Shown: positions 52,463-61,892, counted from the first letter of the stretch. The stretch is 64,000 nucleotides of DNA from UBA1494_A sp963973975 (GCA_963973975.1 CAXBCF010000005.1:62001-126000); one strand, 5' to 3'. The notes: generated by a model not told the origin, from the letters alone. Numbers and translations are program-made.

Positions 52463-54443
52463 ACTATCAATCTTTTTTATCTTTTTTTCCTTTGTGTGTT
52501 TTGCGCAAGAGAATACAACAGATATGTCTAAATCAAGGTTGAAGCGAATGGCATTTCAAGCCGAAAATAACAATGATTATCAAACAGCAATAATTTTTTT
52601 GGAAGCATACTTGGAGCGAAGCCCTAATGATTTTTCTGTGATCTATCAGTTAGCTGAGAATTATAATAAGTTAGGAGCAAGTGAAAGAGCGCTTGTAAAT
52701 TATCGTTTAGTAAAAGAATCAAAAAAAGCAAAAAAATACCCTTTAGTAGATTTTCAAATTGCAGAAATGTTGGCAACTACAGGTGACTGTAAGGCAGCAA
52801 TACCAATGTACGAACAATTTAGAAAAGATTATCGTGGTCAAAAAGATGATCGAACTTATATACGATTATCTAAGTTTGCTATAGAAGGATGTAGAAAACT
52901 ATTAGATGACACAACCTCAAAAAGGAAGTATGCTATAAAAGCTTTAAATGAAGATATTAATAGTAAACACATTGAAGGATCTCCTATTCATTTACAAGAT
53001 AATCGATGGGTATACAATTCTTTAAAATCGGATCAGACTGTTTTTTCAATTTCAGAAGAGGTCCCAAAGCGAGCGTTTTATGTTTTAGATAAAGGTGCTG
53101 AAGATTTTGAAAATAAAGGCCTTTGGGATGTTTTTAAAAATTTTCAACGAGGAGAACTCGCAAATGGTGCATTTAATAAAGATAAAAGTAGCTTTTACTT
53201 TTCTGCATGTACTCCTAATCCTTTTGGTAAAATAGCTTGCGACATCTACAAAATTGAAAAGAAAGATGGGACTTGGTCTATTCCTGAAAAATTGCCTGAA
53301 AGCGTTAATACATCGAGGTACACTGAAACTCAAGTTGCGGTAGGAGTAGACGAAAAAGGAAGGGAAACTATTTACTTTGTATCTGATCGAAAAGAAGGTA
53401 AAGGAGGTTTAGATATTTGGTACAGCACATATTACAAAGGAAACTACAAACCTGCTCGAAATTGTGGCTCCAGAGTAAATAGTGTAGGTAATGAAATGAC
53501 ACCGAGTATTCACCCATTAACCAATAAGCTTTATTTTAGTTCTGACGGACATCCAGGATTTGGAAAACTCGATGTGTTTTTTACTTCTGGTGAACGAAGT
53601 AGATGGCAAGAACCTGAAAATTTGGGATCTTGGATAAATTCTCCTGCAGATGAATTGTATTATAATGCTCATCCAAATGGGGAAGAAGGGATGTTTGCTA
53701 GTAATCGATTAAGGAGTAAAGAGAAGGTTTTCTGCTGTGATGATTTATATTATTTCAAAGAGTTGAACAAGATTAAAGTAGGTGCTAAAGGAAAAGTTCT
53801 AGCTGATGGAAAACCATTAGAAGATGCACAAGTAAAGATTTTTCAAACCAGTGATGAGAACGATGAGAAAATCTTTCTTCAATCAGTAAAATCTGACCGA
53901 AATGGAGAATACAAGGTTGTTTTAGAGCCCAATCAGTCGTATTTTATACAATCAAGTAAAGATGGATATCTGGTAGACGAAAAAACGTTGAGTACATCAA
54001 ATGTTCTCAACTCAAAAGAGTATGAGTTAGACTTTAATTTACTAGAAAAGAAGAATCGAACTTTTGAATTGAAAAATATTTACTATGATTACGATGCAAC
54101 TGCTTTTGATAGAAAATCAGAATTGGCTATTGATACAACTATCCTCGAAGTTCTACTATTAAATCCTGAGGTAATTGTAGAAATTGGATCGCATACCGAT
54201 AATAAAGGCTCTGCAGCATATAATCAAAGTCTTTCTCAAAAAAGGGCAGAAAGTGTAGTAAACTACCTTCGTAAAAAAGGAATTTCTAAAGACCGAATGA
54301 AAGCTAAAGGTTATGGTGAAAGTCAACCAGCATTTTCGAACACAAATCCTGATGGTTCTGACAATCCTGAAAACAGAGCTAAAAACCGCAGAACAGAATT
54401 TAAAGTTATCGGTGAATTAGAGTTAGATGATGACGATGATTGA
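52449..54443 (+). CDS. OmpA-family protein with TPR, PD40 and carboxypeptidase-regulatory-like domains
   Basis: 664 residues from GTG 52449 with a signal peptide (LSIFFIFFSFVCFAQ). TPR-like repeats at about 30-150, PD40/WD40-like propeller strands at about 190-430 (TIYFVSDRKEGKGGLDIWYS, LYFSSDGHPGFGKLDVFF). A carboxypeptidase-regulatory-like beta domain follows at about 445-530. The OmpA peptidoglycan-binding domain is at about 545-655 (IEIGSHTDNKGSAAYNQSLS-like, with AESVVNYLRKKGIS). It ends in DDDDD. It matches the PorE-type OmpA partner seen next to PorP/SprF genes. Overlaps the PorP gene by 14 bp. Confidence 0.88.
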   Translation: MNAIRLSIFFIFFSFVCFAQENTTDMSKSRLKRMAFQAENNNDYQTAIIFLEAYLERSPNDFSVIYQLAENYNKLGASERALVNYRLVKESKKAKKYPLVDFQIAEMLATTGDCKAAIPMYEQFRKDYRGQKDDRTYIRLSKFAIEGCRKLLDDTTSKRKYAIKALNEDINSKHIEGSPIHLQDNRWVYNSLKSDQTVFSISEEVPKRAFYVLDKGAEDFENKGLWDVFKNFQRGELANGAFNKDKSSFYFSACTPNPFGKIACDIYKIEKKDGTWSIPEKLPESVNTSRYTETQVAVGVDEKGRETIYFVSDRKEGKGGLDIWYSTYYKGNYKPARNCGSRVNSVGNEMTPSIHPLTNKLYFSSDGHPGFGKLDVFFTSGERSRWQEPENLGSWINSPADELYYNAHPNGEEGMFASNRLRSKEKVFCCDDLYYFKELNKIKVGAKGKVLADGKPLEDAQVKIFQTSDENDEKIFLQSVKSDRNGEYKVVLEPNQSYFIQSSKDGYLVDEKTLSTSNVLNSKEYELDFNLLEKKNRTFELKNIYYDYDATAFDRKSELAIDTTILEVLLLNPEVIVEIGSHTDNKGSAAYNQSLSQKRAESVVNYLRKKGISKDRMKAKGYGESQPAFSNTNPDGSDNPENRAKNRRTEFKVIGELELDDDDD

Positions 54444-54445
54444 CT

Positions 54446-55261
54446 TTAAAGGGTATTGATTACTTTTCTTAACGTAACTAATTTTTCGAGAAGCACTTCT
54501 AATTTGTCGAGGTGCAACATGTTTGCTCCGTCAGATTTTGCACTTTTTGGATCTGGATGTGTTTCTATAAAAATTCCATCAGCACCTGCAGCTATAGCAC
54601 ATTTCGCAATCGTTTCTATGAGTTCAGGCTGCCCTCCAGTCACTCCGCTACTTTGATTTGGTTGCTGCAAGGAATGGGTGACATCCATAATGGTTGGCGC
54701 ATACTTTCTCATCTGAGGAATACCACGAAAATCAACTACCATGTCTTGATAGCCAAACATGTTTCCTCTTTCAGTAATCCACACATTATTATTTCCTGAG
54801 TCTTTTACTTTATTTACTGCAAACTGCATGGCTTCAGGAGCTAGGAATTGCCCTTTTTTAATGTTTACCTGTTTACCAGTTTTTGCCGCAGCTACCAATA
54901 AATCAGTTTGTCTACATAAAAAAGCAGGTATTTGAAGCACATCTACATACTTGGCAGCAAGTTCCGCCTCTTCAGTAGAATGAATATCTGTAACTGTTGG
55001 AACATCGTACTTTTCCCCTACAGCTTTTAAAATTTTCAGTGCTTTTTCGTCTCCAATTCCTGTAAATGAGTCAATTCGAGATCGATTTGCTTTTCGATAA
55101 GATCCTTTAAAGATCCATGGAATCTCCAAGCGATTGGTGATGTCAAAAATCCTTTCAGCAATTTCAAATGCCATTGCTTCACCTTCAATTGCACATGGGC
55201 CTGCCAATAAAAAAAAGTTGTTCGACTGCTTGAATTTAAGATGAGTTAGTGGCTGATTCAT
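54446..55261 (-). CDS. kdsA: 3-deoxy-8-phosphooctulonate synthase
   Basis: About 271 residues from ATG 55261 (MNQPLTHLKFKQSNNFFLLA), avoiding a longer non-homologous leader. LLAGPCAIEGEAMAFEIAER, FKGSYRKANRSRIDSFTGIG, NIKKGQFLAPEAM, VWITERGNMFGY and SGVTGGQPELIET are diagnostic of KDO-8-phosphate synthase, condensing arabinose 5-phosphate and PEP. It shows that the organism makes KDO-containing LPS. Asn rather than Cys appears at the metal site region (IKKGQ ... preceded by VN), so metal dependence is not certain. Convergent with the OmpA gene. Confidence 0.93.
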   Translation of the reverse strand: MNQPLTHLKFKQSNNFFLLAGPCAIEGEAMAFEIAERIFDITNRLEIPWIFKGSYRKANRSRIDSFTGIGDEKALKILKAVGEKYDVPTVTDIHSTEEAELAAKYVDVLQIPAFLCRQTDLLVAAAKTGKQVNIKKGQFLAPEAMQFAVNKVKDSGNNNVWITERGNMFGYQDMVVDFRGIPQMRKYAPTIMDVTHSLQQPNQSSGVTGGQPELIETIAKCAIAAGADGIFIETHPDPKSAKSDGANMLHLDKLEVLLEKLVTLRKVINTL

Positions 55262-55356
55262 AGTGTTTAATTTAAAAAACAAAATTAGCAAAAAAGCAGC
55301 CTTGGATTTGGCTTGAATATTGCTCAATTTTAATATAATTTTTGTTATTTTATACT

Positions 55357-56034
55357 ATGATCAAGTTTTTTTCCTTGCTATTCTTCCTTTCATTTACCTA
55401 CAAAATTTCAGCACAAACTTCAGAACTTGGGAATTGGATGATGTATTTTGGAAACCAGTCCATTACAAAAAAACTGAACTGGCACAATGAAATTCAATAT
55501 AGAAATTATAACACAATTGGAGATTTGGAACAATTGCTAATTAGAACAGGGCTTGGATATGATCTTACTGAGAAAAACAATAACGTACTTTTTGGTTTGG
55601 CTTACATTAAAAGTGAAGATTATTTTTTAAATGCAAGTAGTGAGAAAATTGAAAATGAAGAACTAAGAATCTTTCAGCAATTTATCACAAAGCAACATTT
55701 TAGTAGGATTTATCTTCAACATCGTTATAGAATTGAGGAGCGTTTTATTGAAAATAATTTTAAAATGCGCTTTCGTTACTTTTTGGGACTGAATATACCA
55801 TTCACTTCAAAAAAAATGGAAAAAGGTGAATTTTATTTTTCAGCATATAATGAAGTTTTTGTTCAAAACGAAAGCAATGCATTTGATCGTAATAGGTATT
55901 ATGGTGCAATAGGATTCCTACTAGAAAACAATTTCAGAATTGAACTAGGTTATATGAATCAACAGTTCGGTTTAAGAAGTCGTGACCAATTTCAAATTGC
56001 AATCTTTAATAGTTTGCCTTTTTTTAGAAATTAA
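55357..56034 (+). CDS. DUF2490 outer-membrane protein
   Basis: About 225 residues from ATG 55357 (MIKFFSLLFFLSFTYKISAQ, signal peptide). A TTG at 55342 would add five residues. The body alternates hydrophobic and polar residues as in a beta-barrel, with GNWMMYFGNQSITKKLNWHN and LQHRYRIEERFIENNFKMRF, the DUF2490 hallmark. Function unknown; a small outer-membrane barrel is likely. Divergent from kdsA and convergent with the SPFH gene. Confidence 0.82.
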   Translation: MIKFFSLLFFLSFTYKISAQTSELGNWMMYFGNQSITKKLNWHNEIQYRNYNTIGDLEQLLIRTGLGYDLTEKNNNVLFGLAYIKSEDYFLNASSEKIENEELRIFQQFITKQHFSRIYLQHRYRIEERFIENNFKMRFRYFLGLNIPFTSKKMEKGEFYFSAYNEVFVQNESNAFDRNRYYGAIGFLLENNFRIELGYMNQQFGLRSRDQFQIAIFNSLPFFRN

Positions 56035-56039
56035 ATCAA

Positions 56040-56993
56040 CTATTTATCTTCGGGGTCTCTTTTTGTAGTTCTTCCTTTTTGCTGATTTCTTTTCTTCATT
56101 TCTTCACCAATTTGATTAGAAGCGGTAAATGAAGCGATCATATTATTGAGCATATCACTTCCAGCCTGTGGTGAATTTGGCAATAAAATTAAGTTAGTAT
56201 TCGTTTCACCGCCAATTGCTTGAAGCGTATCGTAGTGCTGAGTAACTACAATCAAAGCAGATGCTTCTTGAGAGTTGATTCCCACTTTATTTAAAACATC
56301 CACACTTTCTTCTAGCCCACGTGCAATTTCTCTTCGCTGATCAGCAATACCTTGACCTTGTAGACGCTTACTTTCTGCTTCAGCTCTTGCTTTGGCAACT
56401 ATTTTAATTCTTTCGGCTTCAGCTTCAAATTCTGCTGCTACTTTTTCGCGCTCAGAAGCATTGATTCGATTCATTGCTTGTTTAACTTGTTCGTCCGGAT
56501 CAATATCCGTAACTAAGGTTTTAATGATATCATACCCATAATCCTGCATGGCTTCATTTAATTCGCCTTTAACAGCTATTGCAATGTCGTCTTTTCTTTC
56601 AAATACATCATCTAGCTTCATTTTTGGAACTTCAGCACGTACAACATCAAACACATAAGAGGTGATTTGAGCACCAGAGTTTTCTAATTTGTAAAAGGCA
56701 TCATACACCTTAGTTTTTACAACCTGAAATTGAACTGAGATTTTAAGTCGAACGAAAACATCATCTTTGGTTTTTGTTTCGACTAATACGTCCAATTGTT
56801 GAACTTTCAGATTGATTCTTCCAACCACCGAATCAATGAGTGGAATTTTTAATTGTAACCCTGAATTTCGAATGCTATGAAATTTTCCAAAGCGTTCCAA
56901 CACTCCAGAGGTTTGTTGTTTTACAATAAAAAAAGTACCTTTTGCTAAGAAAAAAAGTATTACAAGGTAGACAATGTTGGGTATAAATTCCAT
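56040..56993 (-). CDS. SPFH/stomatin-family membrane protein (band 7)
   Basis: 317 residues: an N-terminal membrane helix (4-24) followed by the SPFH core (QQTSGVLERFGKFHSIRNSG, LKIPLIDSVVGRINLKVQQL). A coiled-coil of Ala/Glu/Arg repeats at about 175-240 (EAEAERIKIVAKARAEAESK) and a Lys/Arg-rich tail complete the QmcA/stomatin plan. Such proteins oligomerise in the inner membrane and influence proteases or lipid order. No NfeD partner is adjacent. Confidence 0.9.
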   Translation of the reverse strand: MEFIPNIVYLVILFFLAKGTFFIVKQQTSGVLERFGKFHSIRNSGLQLKIPLIDSVVGRINLKVQQLDVLVETKTKDDVFVRLKISVQFQVVKTKVYDAFYKLENSGAQITSYVFDVVRAEVPKMKLDDVFERKDDIAIAVKGELNEAMQDYGYDIIKTLVTDIDPDEQVKQAMNRINASEREKVAAEFEAEAERIKIVAKARAEAESKRLQGQGIADQRREIARGLEESVDVLNKVGINSQEASALIVVTQHYDTLQAIGGETNTNLILLPNSPQAGSDMLNNMIASFTASNQIGEEMKKRNQQKGRTTKRDPEDK

Positions 56994-57092
56994 TGGATTA
57001 GTAGTTAAGATTATTAATAAATGTAGTTAAAAATGAAACATAAAACATGACAGAATTAAGCAATTCTGTATCAAATTAGTTTAAAACAATTT

Positions 57093-58133
57093 CTAATAAG
57101 AAAGCTTGATTTTTCGCTCAATTTCATCTTTTTTATTGTAAATTTTCATTGAACTTAACAAGTTATTCTTATATTCATAAACCGATTTTGATTGTAATTT
57201 TCCTCTGCTTTCAATACTGCTGTAGATCACTTTTAGGTCATCGTATTTGTAAACAGATTCATATGTCTTCTTTCCTTTGCGAAATTGAGTGTAACTTGTA
57301 AGTCTTCTTGCTAAAGGCTCATAAGTAGCAATAGAAAGTAATACATCATTTTCATTGTACAATTTAGTTTCAATGAGTGTGGTATCTTGAAGGGTATATT
57401 TTTGAACGTATTTTCTAATTTTTCCTTTTTCATTAAAACTTTGATACACTTTAATTAGAAAGTTATCAGTGCTTTCTTCCCACCTACAAACTTGTGTTTC
57501 ATCTTTTTTCTTTACGAGTTGCTCTCCTTCTTCTTTGCATTCATGGCTCCAAACTTTAAGAAGTTTTCCATTTCCTTTAAAAAGTTTAGTTTGCTTCTTT
57601 TTACAGTCTACATAATAACTGTATTCCCATTTTCGATCAACTTTTCCATTTGCTTTGTATCGGGTTGAAGTATTTAGGCATTCTGCATCATTGTATTGCC
57701 ACGTATCGCGCTGTTTGATTTTCCCTTTCTTGTCTTTTTTAACCAGCTCCACTAACTTTTTATTGGAATTGTATTCTTTTTGAATTTGACTTTTTAATTT
57801 ACCGCGCTTATAAAACCTTGCTTCCTTTTCAAGTTTATTTTCATCGTATGTAAAAGTTAAAATAGGAATTTCATTATTGTCTTGATCGAATTCAGCATAC
57901 TTTACCAAATTACCGTCACTATTATATTCTTTAATGAAATTCGATTCCTTTCCTCTTATATTTACTACCGTGAAATTGATTTTTTCGACTTTTTCAGTGG
58001 GCTTGTAAAAGATGGGTTCATGATTTGCTTGACTATATTGCCAATCATGCGTGTAATTGTATTCTTGCTGATGTAATTGTGCAAGTGAATGGAAGCTTAA
58101 ACTAATGAATAGGATCGAGGCTATTACCTTCAT
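57093..58133 (-). CDS. Secreted repeat protein of unknown function (YD/MORN-like repeats)
   Basis: 346 residues with a signal peptide (IASILFISLSFHSLA). The rest consists of short repeating beta-hairpin units of the type EYNSDGNLVKYAEFDQDNN, FYKRGKLKSQIQKEYNSNKK, LFKGNGKLLKVWSHECKEEG: aromatic-x-x-x-Gly-Lys-(L/I) every 20-30 residues. This resembles YD/RHS-like or MORN-like repeats but is not a clear member. Lys-rich. I do not recognise a named family; surface or periplasmic location is inferred from the signal peptide. Confidence 0.68.
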   Translation of the reverse strand: MKVIASILFISLSFHSLAQLHQQEYNYTHDWQYSQANHEPIFYKPTEKVEKINFTVVNIRGKESNFIKEYNSDGNLVKYAEFDQDNNEIPILTFTYDENKLEKEARFYKRGKLKSQIQKEYNSNKKLVELVKKDKKGKIKQRDTWQYNDAECLNTSTRYKANGKVDRKWEYSYYVDCKKKQTKLFKGNGKLLKVWSHECKEEGEQLVKKKDETQVCRWEESTDNFLIKVYQSFNEKGKIRKYVQKYTLQDTTLIETKLYNENDVLLSIATYEPLARRLTSYTQFRKGKKTYESVYKYDDLKVIYSSIESRGKLQSKSVYEYKNNLLSSMKIYNKKDEIERKIKLSY

Positions 58134-58190
58134 AATTTGAGTTTTATAAATTGTGCTATAAAACTAACAAATTTTATCTCACTTATGTAA

Positions 58191-58943
58191 TTAGTTCGTT
58201 TCGAGCAATTCTAAATAGCGGTTCAATGCTTTTAGTTTCTTGCTATCTAGGTGATAGCTAATATTTTCTTTTAAATAATTTAATTGCTTTTGCTGGTCAA
58301 TATCCTTTCGATTGAAGTACTTAACAGCTGCATCAATATTGTCAATTCCAAACTTTAAAACGGCATTAAAATCATTGATAAAATTTGAATCTAGTGGTTT
58401 ATTGCTCACCCATGCTGCAAAAACAAAGGGAAGTTTTTGCCAAAGATGCCATTGTTCAGCTAAATCATATTGATAGCTATACCTACCGTTAAGGTGAAAG
58501 GTGCGATCTCCAATTATGACACCTGCGGTTGTGCCTGTTATTTTTTCTTCATATCCTTCATCTGCTGCTTGATAGTCTACTTTAATTTTCCAGTAATTTT
58601 TCGCCAATAATTCACATAATTTTACGGAAGTACGCGACTGATAATCTAAAATAATACTTGTGATTTCGCTAAGAGGAACCTCACTTACCAATAAAACTGA
58701 TTTTACTTTTTCATTTGCTCCTATGCAATAATCTGATAGTATATGTGCTTCTTTGAGTTTTGGTATAATAGCTACTGGAACTAATCCTAAATCTACTTCT
58801 CCCGATAAAAGTTTTGAAGCGCAAACAGAGGGAATATCTTTACTAATGGTTACTTGTTCTAAGAAATTGGGATGCTGCTCCATGCCAAAAATAAAAGGCA
58901 ATGTATTTAAATAAGAAACCGCAGAGATTGTAACTTTTTTCAA
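58191..58943 (-). CDS. mqnA: Chorismate dehydratase (futalosine menaquinone pathway)
   Basis: 250 residues in the periplasmic-binding-protein-like MqnA/MqnD fold. TISAVSYLNTLPFIFGMEQH, LLSGEVDLGLVPVAIIPKL and YQSRTSVKLCELL are characteristic of MqnA, which turns chorismate into 3-enolpyruvylbenzoate. This indicates menaquinone synthesis by the futalosine route rather than the classical Men route. Other mqn genes are not in the window. A solitary gene on its strand with gaps of 57 and 148 bp around it. Confidence 0.86.
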   Translation of the reverse strand: MKKVTISAVSYLNTLPFIFGMEQHPNFLEQVTISKDIPSVCASKLLSGEVDLGLVPVAIIPKLKEAHILSDYCIGANEKVKSVLLVSEVPLSEITSIILDYQSRTSVKLCELLAKNYWKIKVDYQAADEGYEEKITGTTAGVIIGDRTFHLNGRYSYQYDLAEQWHLWQKLPFVFAAWVSNKPLDSNFINDFNAVLKFGIDNIDAAVKYFNRKDIDQQKQLNYLKENISYHLDSKKLKALNRYLELLETN

Positions 58944-59091
58944 GGAAATAATTTTGAGCGAAATTACTAATACCGATTATGATTTCAGATTAGCTCATTT
59001 TTTACTCTCTAATTTTTTTGCCTGTCAGAATGCTATCTAATTGGTAATTAAATAGTAGAGTCATGTGAAACTTTAAAGGGTATAAAAAACC

Positions 59092-59877
59092 TTAGTGAGT
59101 AGTTACAATTGCTTCCTTTTTTAAAAGTGCGAGTGTGGCTGCAACTGTACTTATAATTGCTAAAAAACCAGATAAACTCACACCGATAAAAGGAATTAAC
59201 AATGCAAGCGCAAAAAGACTTCCATTTGCAATTGCCAAACCTTTGTTTCTACTGATGAAATCAACACTTTCTTTTATATTCATTTTTCTGCGTTCCAAGT
59301 TATAATCCATAAAAGAAAAGCCGTAAAAGTAGGCGGAGATCAAAAAGAGAATTGGTGCACTTGCAAAACCAATTAATGGAAAAAAGCTTAGCGCAAACAA
59401 AACAATCACCAAACTAATTTCAATTAAAAAGTTGCGAATAGCCAGTAAAATTCCCCTCCACATGTCTTTGAATAATTGTTTCCATGAAAACTCAATTTGA
59501 TTTCCGTTCATGATTTGTTCCGTTTTTTCAGAAACATAAGCCAATACAGGTGAAAGTAAAATAAGTATTACATAACCACCAATAAAAGCAAACAACAAAA
59601 AGAATAAAATTCTTAAAATCAACCAAATAAGAACGCCGATAGTACCTGCTAAAATAGAAGCACCCCAGAAATCCCATTCTTCTGGATTCCAACTAGCTTT
59701 TAAATAGTCAATGAGCTCAATTGTGATGTTTGATACAAAGTAATAACTAATCGAAAAAAGTAAAATATTTAAAGCAATGGGTATCAAAAAGAAATAATAC
59801 AGCCGATTAGTGAAAATAAAATCAACTGCTTTGCCATAGCTACTTAACCCAATTTGCAAATCCTTTATAAATGACAT
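59092..59877 (-). CDS. EI24-domain membrane protein (CysZ-like)
   Basis: 261 residues with about six membrane helices. FIKDLQIGLSSYGKAVDFIF at the start, LLSPVLAYVSEKTEQIMNG, and FSFMDYNLERRKMNIKESVD match the EI24 family, which contains the sulfate permease CysZ and uncharacterised relatives. No sulfate-assimilation genes are nearby, so sulfate transport is not supported by context. It starts 4 bp after the nuclease-like gene, so it is cotranscribed with the restriction-modification-like pair, perhaps only by accident. Confidence 0.75.
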   Translation of the reverse strand: MSFIKDLQIGLSSYGKAVDFIFTNRLYYFFLIPIALNILLFSISYYFVSNITIELIDYLKASWNPEEWDFWGASILAGTIGVLIWLILRILFFLLFAFIGGYVILILLSPVLAYVSEKTEQIMNGNQIEFSWKQLFKDMWRGILLAIRNFLIEISLVIVLFALSFFPLIGFASAPILFLISAYFYGFSFMDYNLERRKMNIKESVDFISRNKGLAIANGSLFALALLIPFIGVSLSGFLAIISTVAATLALLKKEAIVTTH

Positions 59878-59881
59878 TATA

Positions 59882-60574
59882 TTAAGAGTTTAATGAATTA
59901 AGGTGTTGAACCAATTCAAATGGTTTTTTTGATTCTCTTTCTATGTTGCAACACCAAAATTCACGTTTACCGTATTTCCAAAGTTGCAACTTTTTTGGTT
60001 TACTTTCAATTTGTTGAATAAGACTTGACTTGTCAATCCAAGCAACAAAATAAGTGTCTTTACAATAACGAAAAGCAGCAATCTTTTCATAAATTTCATC
60101 TGTTGTAGCTTTAAAATCAATTTTTTGCTTTTCCAGCCAATCGTCTTTTCGCTGTCGAAGTTGAGTAAAGACAAATTGCACATGTAAGTCAGCTTTCAGC
60201 GCTTGAATTGTAGCATTTCCTCTGCGAATTAATTTAATGTCGCGATGCCTTAAAAATTCCTCAATGCACTGATCCACATCTGGCAATAAGGAAGTTTTTA
60301 ACTCTAATTCAAATTGTTCTTTTCCTGTATTAAAAATAAAATCGACATCCATGCCACTTTGATCAATCGAAACATTTGTTGCTGCAAACGCTATCCCGTG
60401 CTGCAACATCCATTTTTTAAATGCAATTTCACCTACAAAGCCTCTAAGTTTACTGTCGAGTTGCACATTGGGATGTCTGAACCGAAGATTATCTAAAAAC
60501 TGACTTTGCAATGCTTTTTGTAAAGCCTCTTTTACTTCTGCTTCACTTAAAGGTATGTTGATGGGACTATTCAT
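59882..60574 (-). CDS. Putative restriction endonuclease (PD-(D/E)XK-like)
   Basis: 230 residues, no signal peptide. The N-terminal part has RGFVGEIAFKKWMLQHGIAF with Glu49, then GMDVDFIFNTGKEQFELELKTS. Asp76/Asp78 and the E-x-K triad (Glu91-Leu92-Lys93) give the D...ExK pattern of a nuclease core. The C-terminus is rich in aromatic and basic residues (LQLWKYGKREFWCCNIE) that could contact DNA. It overlaps the methyltransferase gene by 8 bp and lies downstream of it, the usual compact type II order. I do not recognise a named restriction family or specificity; the nuclease call rests on motif and context. Confidence 0.62.
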   Translation of the reverse strand: MNSPINIPLSEAEVKEALQKALQSQFLDNLRFRHPNVQLDSKLRGFVGEIAFKKWMLQHGIAFAATNVSIDQSGMDVDFIFNTGKEQFELELKTSLLPDVDQCIEEFLRHRDIKLIRRGNATIQALKADLHVQFVFTQLRQRKDDWLEKQKIDFKATTDEIYEKIAAFRYCKDTYFVAWIDKSSLIQQIESKPKKLQLWKYGKREFWCCNIERESKKPFELVQHLNSLNS

Positions 60575-61859
60575 TTTTAAACAGCAGTTTGAAATACTGA
60601 AGTTGATTATCTATTAGTCCTTTTACTTGTTTGCCTGACTTATTGGTATAGCCCAATATTGCTTTTTTGTTTCTTTCGTAGGTGACTTCTTCACAAATCT
60701 TATTTTCGTTATTGGTAACTATAGTACAGGTTCTTTTTCCTCCATCTTCCTTATTTTGAAGCAGAGTAGCATGCATTGTACTTCCACTTCCTGCAAAAAA
60801 ATCTAAAATTCGAATGTCTTTTTCAGGAATTAATTGAATAATGAATTGAATTAAATCCGTCGGTTTAGGATAAGAGAAAATGGATTGTTGCATCATGTTT
60901 TTCAGTTCGTTACTGCCTTTCGAATTACTAAAATTTATGAGTGCTCTGTGTGGAAGTGTTCTTACCCTTTTTTGATCTTTATTGTCAACATATTGATATT
61001 GTTTGATGTAAACTTTCCATGTTCCACTAGTTTGTTTGAATACAATGAAATCGTTTTCTAAACCCCATTCAAATTTTTCCTTGCTCCAACGCCAAGTATT
61101 TGGTGGGCCAATTTGATTGCCAGATTTAAGTTTGGTTCCATCGGGAGCAGTGATTTCGTAATCCAAGGTTTTGCTGTAGCTTCCTTTGTAATCCAAGTCT
61201 CGGAGATAGTACTTTCCTCTTTTACTGACAAATGAATCTGAAAAGCGGTACTTTTTGTCCTCTTCAACTTTTATTTCAGCTTTTGTAAACTTAAGTTGAT
61301 CACTATTCTTTGCATAGCAAAGTACATAATCAAATTCAACTGCCACTTGCTTACTATCATGTCCACTGCCTGATTTATTTTTTCGAATAAAATTGGCAAC
61401 AAAATTCTGTTGTCTAAAAATCCCATCGCACAAAAGTTTGAGTCTTGCTTGTTCATAATCATCAATAGAGATAAAGATAACTCCTGTTTCAGTCAATAGG
61501 TTTTTGGCTTTCAATAAGCGTTTGTACATAAATGAAATCCACTTAGAGTGTCGGTACAAATCATCGGCATCAACAAAATGATCGTTGTATTTAAAGTCTT
61601 TATTCCCTGTATTGTAAGGAGGGTCAATGTAGATTAAATCAAATTCAGCTTTTTGATTTTCAAGTAGATGAAGTGCTGCTAAATTATCGGATTCAATCAG
61701 TTGATGAATAGGACCAGATGATCCAATTCTTCTATTCTTTATCTCTTTGAGAATAATTTCCTTAGATTGAATTAAGCCTTCAATGGCTTCTTCTTTCTCC
61801 TCCCATAATAGTCCAATTTTTTTTTGAAATGCTAGAATGGAAGAGGGGGTTTGCTTCAC
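60567..61859 (-). CDS. Site-specific DNA methyltransferase (beta-class, probably adenine-N6)
   Basis: 430 residues. The catalytic motif DLIYIDPPYNTGNKDFKYND (DPPY) comes at about 95, ahead of the SAM-binding motif ILDFFAGSGSTMHATLLQ at about 345. The order IV-then-I defines the beta class shared with type III Mod subunits and MboII-like enzymes. A variable region between them (about 190-330) should be the target-recognition part (DYKGSYSKTLDYEITAPDGT). At 430 residues it is shorter than type III Mod and no Res helicase is present, so a type II pair is more likely. The recognition site is unknown. Confidence 0.87.
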   Translation of the reverse strand: MKQTPSSILAFQKKIGLLWEEKEEAIEGLIQSKEIILKEIKNRRIGSSGPIHQLIESDNLAALHLLENQKAEFDLIYIDPPYNTGNKDFKYNDHFVDADDLYRHSKWISFMYKRLLKAKNLLTETGVIFISIDDYEQARLKLLCDGIFRQQNFVANFIRKNKSGSGHDSKQVAVEFDYVLCYAKNSDQLKFTKAEIKVEEDKKYRFSDSFVSKRGKYYLRDLDYKGSYSKTLDYEITAPDGTKLKSGNQIGPPNTWRWSKEKFEWGLENDFIVFKQTSGTWKVYIKQYQYVDNKDQKRVRTLPHRALINFSNSKGSNELKNMMQQSIFSYPKPTDLIQFIIQLIPEKDIRILDFFAGSGSTMHATLLQNKEDGGKRTCTIVTNNENKICEEVTYERNKKAILGYTNKSGKQVKGLIDNQLQYFKLLFKNE

Positions 61860-61892
61860 GATAATTTGCTTGAGAAATTCAGTTGCGTAAAG

